DNA from: JADHLJ01 sp038118725
Lineage (GTDB): Bacteria > Pseudomonadota > Alphaproteobacteria > Thalassobaculales > Thalassobaculaceae
Direction: 5' to 3'
Length of the DNA stretch: 16,286 nucleotides
Assembly: GCA_038118725.1 (NCBI GenBank)
Contig: JAYOIK010000095.1
Coordinates: 1 to 16,286 of the forward strand
Each line of letters starts with the position of its first letter. Within the stretch, counting starts at the first letter, position 1. The notes under the pieces are model-generated. The model ran no database searches. It had not been told where the DNA came from and saw only the letters and a list, made by a program, of their open reading frames with translations. A program made the translations under genes and the position numbers. Shown here piece by piece: positions 13,331 to 16,286 of the stretch.

Positions 13331-14797
13331 ATGGCCGCGCCGGCCTCCAGACCCCTTCCCGAGACGCCCTATCAGCCCAATCCGGCCCAGACCGACGCGA
13401 TCGAGCGGATCAAGGCCGTCGTCGGCCCGCGCGGCTGGACGACGGATGCCGGCGAGATGCATCCGCATCTGGTCGAGTGGCGCGGTTACTACGAGGGCCG
13501 TGCCCAAATGGTGGTGCGCCCGGCCAACACGGAGGAAGTCGCCGAGGTCGTGCGGATCTGCGCCGAGGCTCGGCTGCCGATCACGCCCCAGGGCGGCAAC
13601 ACCAGCATGTGCGGCGGCTCGGTCCCGCTGGAGGATGGCGAGGAGATCATCCTGTCGCTGGCTCGGATGAACAAGGTGCGGGCGATCGATACCGTCAACT
13701 ACACGATGACGGTCGAGGCCGGCTGTGTTCTTCAGGCCTTGCAGAACACCGCCGCCGAGGTGGATCGCTATTTCCCGCTCAGCCTCGCCGCCGAGGGGAG
13801 CTGCATGATCGGCGGCAATCTCTCCACCAATGCCGGCGGCACCAACGTGCTGCGATACGGCAATGCCAAGGAGTTGGTGCTGGGCCTCGAGGTGGTGCTG
13901 CCCGACGGACGGATCTGGAACGGATTGCAGGGGCTGCGCAAGGACAATACCGGCTATGACCTGAAGCAGCTGTTCCTCGGCGCCGAGGGCACGCTTGGGA
14001 TCATCACCGCCGCCGTGCTGAAACTGTTCCCCAAGCCCCGGGCGATCCATGCCGCGTTCTGTGCCGTGCGCGACGTACCGGCGGCGATGGAACTGCTAGG
14101 CCGGGCGCGAAGCCAGAGCGGCGACCGGGTCGAGACCTTCGAGCTGATCTCGCGTCTGGTGATCGACCTAATCTTGAAACACATCCCCGGCACCTCCGAT
14201 CCCCTGGCCGAGCGCCACGAGCATTATGTTCTGCTGGAACTGGTGACGACGGCGGACGACGATCACGCGCTGGCCGAGAGTTTCGAGGCGATCCTCGGCC
14301 AGGCGATGGAGGATGGTATCGTGCTCGACGCCGCCATCGCCCAGTCCGAGCAACAGCGTCAGGCGTTCTGGGCGCTGCGCGAAAACGGCAGCGAATCCCA
14401 GAAACTCGAGGGCGCCTCGATCAAGCACGATATCTCGGTCCCGGTCTCGGCGATCCCCGCTTTCTACGAGGATGCCTGGGCGGCGGTCCGGGAAATCGAG
14501 CCGGAGGCCCGCCTGGTCGCCTTCGGCCATGCCGGCGACGGCAACCTGCACTACAACATCGCTGAGCCCGCCGGCGGCGACCGTTCGGCGTTCCTGGACA
14601 AATGGCCGGCCATCAATCAGGCGGTTCATGACACGGTTCACGCCCATCACGGTTCGATCAGCGCCGAGCACGGCATAGGCCGTCTGAAACGCGAGGAGAT
14701 GACCCGCTATAAGTCCGATGTCGAGCTTGATGTCATGAAGACCATCAAGGCCGCACTCGACCCGCACGGGCTGATGAACCGCGGCAAGGTGATTTGA
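13331..14797 (+). CDS. FAD-linked D-2-hydroxyacid dehydrogenase, D-2-hydroxyglutarate dehydrogenase-like
   Basis: Flavoenzyme (488 aa) oxidising a D-2-hydroxyacid to the 2-keto acid, passing electrons to the respiratory chain or an electron-transfer flavoprotein. The FAD-binding domain spans about 55-235, with VVRPANTEEV (61-70), PQGGNTSMCGGSVPL (86-100), GGNLSTNAGGTNVLRYGN (161-178) and FLGAEGTLGIIT (215-226). The C-terminal cap domain has GHAGDGNLHYN (399-409) and EHGIGRLK (446-453). H400, H407 and E446 fit the metal site of the family. R350, S354 and K365 (LRENGSESQ then IKHDISVP) fall at the spacing of the substrate-binding Arg, Thr and Lys of human D2HGDH as I recall it. ATG 13331 follows GAGGAG by 6 nt. 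D-lactate or glycolate oxidase is the alternative. The next gene starts 4 nt after the stop. Confidence 0.9.
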   Translation: MAAPASRPLPETPYQPNPAQTDAIERIKAVVGPRGWTTDAGEMHPHLVEWRGYYEGRAQMVVRPANTEEVAEVVRICAEARLPITPQGGNTSMCGGSVPLEDGEEIILSLARMNKVRAIDTVNYTMTVEAGCVLQALQNTAAEVDRYFPLSLAAEGSCMIGGNLSTNAGGTNVLRYGNAKELVLGLEVVLPDGRIWNGLQGLRKDNTGYDLKQLFLGAEGTLGIITAAVLKLFPKPRAIHAAFCAVRDVPAAMELLGRARSQSGDRVETFELISRLVIDLILKHIPGTSDPLAERHEHYVLLELVTTADDDHALAESFEAILGQAMEDGIVLDAAIAQSEQQRQAFWALRENGSESQKLEGASIKHDISVPVSAIPAFYEDAWAAVREIEPEARLVAFGHAGDGNLHYNIAEPAGGDRSAFLDKWPAINQAVHDTVHAHHGSISAEHGIGRLKREEMTRYKSDVELDVMKTIKAALDPHGLMNRGKVI

Positions 14798-14801
14798 CGA
14801 G

Positions 14802-15992
14802 ATGATGAAAACCTTCCCTCCCGAGGCGGATGCGCAGGTCACTTTGGCGAATTGGCGGACCGCGCCGTTCAACAAATGGGCTTTCCACCATGTGCGCGAG
14901 ATCGTGCCGTCAGCCGAGATCCCCAATGACCCGGAGGCGGTGACGGCCGTCCCGATGTCGCTGGAGGATCTATCCAGCCTGGGAGCCGCGGATGACGCGG
15001 GCCGCTCCCTTGATCTCGACGGGTTTCTCGAGGCCACCGATACCGATGCCCTGGTCATTCTCAAGGGCGGGCGGATCATTCACGAGAGTTACGCCAATGG
15101 CATGGACCGGGGTACACCGCACATTCTGATGTCGGTGTCGAAATCGATGTTGGGCCTGCTCGCCGGTATTCTGGTTGACCGAGGCATTCTGGACCTGGAG
15201 CGCCAGGTCACCGATATCGTTCCCGAGGTGAAGCCCACCGCCTATGCCGGGGCGACGGTGCGGGACCTGCTGGACATGCGGGCCGGTATCACCTTTGACG
15301 AGGACTATCTCGCTACATCCGGCACGATCATCGAGTATCGCAAGGCGACCAATTGGAACCCCCTCGGCCCGGGCGAGACCGAGAGTGATCTGAGGGCGTT
15401 CTACGCCAACCTGACCGAGGGCGACGGTCCCCATGGCGGGCGGTTTCACTATGTCTCGCCGAACACCGACCTGTTGGGCTGGATCATCGAACGTTCCGCC
15501 GGCGCGCGCTACGTCGACCTGATGAGCGAGCTGCTCTGGCGCCCCATGGGGGCCGGCCGTTCGGCCTATATCACCGTCGACCGCCTTGGCGCTCCCAGGG
15601 TCGCCGGCGGGATGTGCGCGACGGCCCGCGATCTCGCCCTAGTTGGCCGGATGGTGGCGAGTGACGGCGCCATCGAAGGCCGTCAGATCGTGCCCGCCGC
15701 CTGGATCGCCGATATCACAAGCGCCGGCGATCCCGACGCCTGGAACGCCGGGGATTTCGCGGCGCTGTTCCCTGGCGTTCCCATGCATTACCGCTCGAAA
15801 TGGTATATCGAGCGGCCCGGCCCGTCGGGTGGCGCGATGCTGTTCGGTGTCGGCGTGCACGGCCAGAACCTGTTCGTCGACGCCGCGCGGGATCTGGTCA
15901 TCGCCAAGTTTTCCTCCCAGGCCCTCCCCCTCGATGAAACGCGAATCGCGCTCACAACGCGCTGGGTAACGGGCGTCAGGGCGGGGATTTGA
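14802..15992 (+). CDS. Serine hydrolase of the beta-lactamase/esterase fold, NylB-like
   Basis: A 396-residue SxxK hydrolase without signal peptide, so probably cytoplasmic. It strongly resembles 6-aminohexanoate-dimer hydrolase (NylB). Shared blocks are the N-terminal NKWAFHHVREIVPSAEI (24-40), HILMSVSKSMLG (107-118), DEDYL (166-170), YVSPNTDLLGWIIER (217-231), an ITVD..G segment before TARDLALVGRM, and GVGVHGQNLFVD near the end. The catalytic triad is S111, K114 and Y217. The substrate-binding Tyr equivalent to NylB Y170 is Y169. Positions matching NylB D181 and N266, which raise nylon-oligomer activity, are Arg180 and Ala here, so an ancestral carboxylesterase or another amidase activity is more likely. 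The start is one of two adjacent ATGs (14802 or 14805). It lies 4 nt after the dehydrogenase stop. The name '6-aminohexanoate-dimer hydrolase' should not be taken as its function. Confidence 0.9.
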   Translation: MMKTFPPEADAQVTLANWRTAPFNKWAFHHVREIVPSAEIPNDPEAVTAVPMSLEDLSSLGAADDAGRSLDLDGFLEATDTDALVILKGGRIIHESYANGMDRGTPHILMSVSKSMLGLLAGILVDRGILDLERQVTDIVPEVKPTAYAGATVRDLLDMRAGITFDEDYLATSGTIIEYRKATNWNPLGPGETESDLRAFYANLTEGDGPHGGRFHYVSPNTDLLGWIIERSAGARYVDLMSELLWRPMGAGRSAYITVDRLGAPRVAGGMCATARDLALVGRMVASDGAIEGRQIVPAAWIADITSAGDPDAWNAGDFAALFPGVPMHYRSKWYIERPGPSGGAMLFGVGVHGQNLFVDAARDLVIAKFSSQALPLDETRIALTTRWVTGVRAGI

Positions 15993-15995
15993 GGG

Positions 15996-16286
15996 ATGAG
16001 GGTCGGCGCGGATGTGTCGGGCGCGCGAGCCCGCCGCGGGGAAGGCGCCCTGGAGAGCATGGGAACCGACGATCTGGTCGCCATCGAGCGGATCCGCCAG
16101 CTCAAGGCCCGATACTGCCGGCTATTCGACACCAAGCAATGGGATCGCCTGCGCGCGGTATTCACGCCGGATGCGCGGTTGGAGGGTTTCTCCTCCATGC
16201 CCGACGGCTCTGGCGTTGAGGTGTTTCTGGAGGCGGTCTCCCGCCGCCTCGCCCCGGCGATCACCATCCACCATGTTCAGGCGCCG
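15996..16286 (+). CDS. SnoaL-like / NTF2-fold protein (3' end cut by window)
   Basis: The frame is open to the right edge (97 residues visible). From about residue 27, LVAIERIRQLKARYCRLFDT then KQWDRLRAVFTPDARLEG is the characteristic opening of the SnoaL-like polyketide-cyclase/NTF2 superfamily, ending here in ITIHHVQAP. Members include small dehydratases, isomerases and ligand-binding proteins, so the reaction cannot be named. ATG 15996 is 3 nt after the upstream stop and suggests coupling. The in-frame ATG 16059 with GGAG just before it gives MGTDDLVAIERIRQ, a more family-like start, and the first 21 residues from 15996 (MRVGADVSGARARR...) look unlike a conserved domain. Either start is possible. 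It probably belongs to the same transcription unit as the NylB-like gene. Confidence 0.82.
   Translation, partial: MRVGADVSGARARRGEGALESMGTDDLVAIERIRQLKARYCRLFDTKQWDRLRAVFTPDARLEGFSSMPDGSGVEVFLEAVSRRLAPAITIHHVQAP

Noticed and set aside
15996..16286. A distinct frame at 15989-16219 as the last gene
   Set aside because: Its product has no family resemblance, whereas the frame from 15996/16059 gives a clear SnoaL-like start that runs off the window.

Overview
The window reads as a stretch of a high-GC alphaproteobacterial chromosome, Rhodospirillales-like in flavour. This is inferred from codon use, from dense gene packing with short overlaps, and from protein styles; there is no rRNA or other phylogenetic marker to settle it. 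Fifteen protein-coding genes account for almost all of the sequence, the first and last cut by the window edges. No gap between genes exceeds about 125 bases. I see no tRNA, rRNA, CRISPR array, insertion sequence or prophage gene.

Region 1 (1-6792, all +) is a peptide-type ABC importer operon in the order ATPase (partial), ATPase, periplasmic binding protein, permease, permease, M20 amidohydrolase. The two ATPases overlap by 11 nt and the two permeases by 8 nt. The hydrolase follows 20 nt after the second permease. The binding-protein gene is flanked by an imperfect stem upstream (1742-1781) and a very strong GC hairpin downstream (3576-3603), as expected when one cistron is made in excess. 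Together the genes suggest uptake of a peptide or N-acylated amino acid followed by cytoplasmic amide hydrolysis.

Region 2 (6793-9857, all +) looks like surface-glycan or envelope biosynthesis. It holds a GT-B-like surface carbohydrate biosynthesis protein, a small TPR-like protein whose start overlaps it by 8 nt, and rfbA (dTDP-glucose synthesis) without rfbB, rfbC or rfbD nearby.

Region 3 (9858-13235) has a DHA2/EmrB-type drug exporter converging on an orphan, ParB-less ParA/MinD-family ATPase on the minus strand. The ATPase is divergent from a Sua5-type threonylcarbamoyl-AMP synthase (tRNA t6A synthesis). The ATPase/Sua5 intergenic region is locally AT-rich and carries two inverted repeats built from the same GCAAT/ATTGC half-site, including a perfect 8-1-8 palindrome that looks like an operator.

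Region 4 (13236-16286, all +) is a tight catabolic-looking run: an FAD-linked D-2-hydroxyacid dehydrogenase with the residue pattern of D-2-hydroxyglutarate dehydrogenases, a serine hydrolase closely resembling the nylon-oligomer hydrolase NylB, and the start of a SnoaL-like (NTF2-fold) gene. Gaps between these genes are 3-4 nt.

Most genes belong to well-known families. The points most worth following are the ParA/Sua5 palindromes, the NylB-like enzyme that lacks the nylonase-specific residues, the surface-carbohydrate/TPR gene pair, and the mRNA structures around the binding-protein gene.
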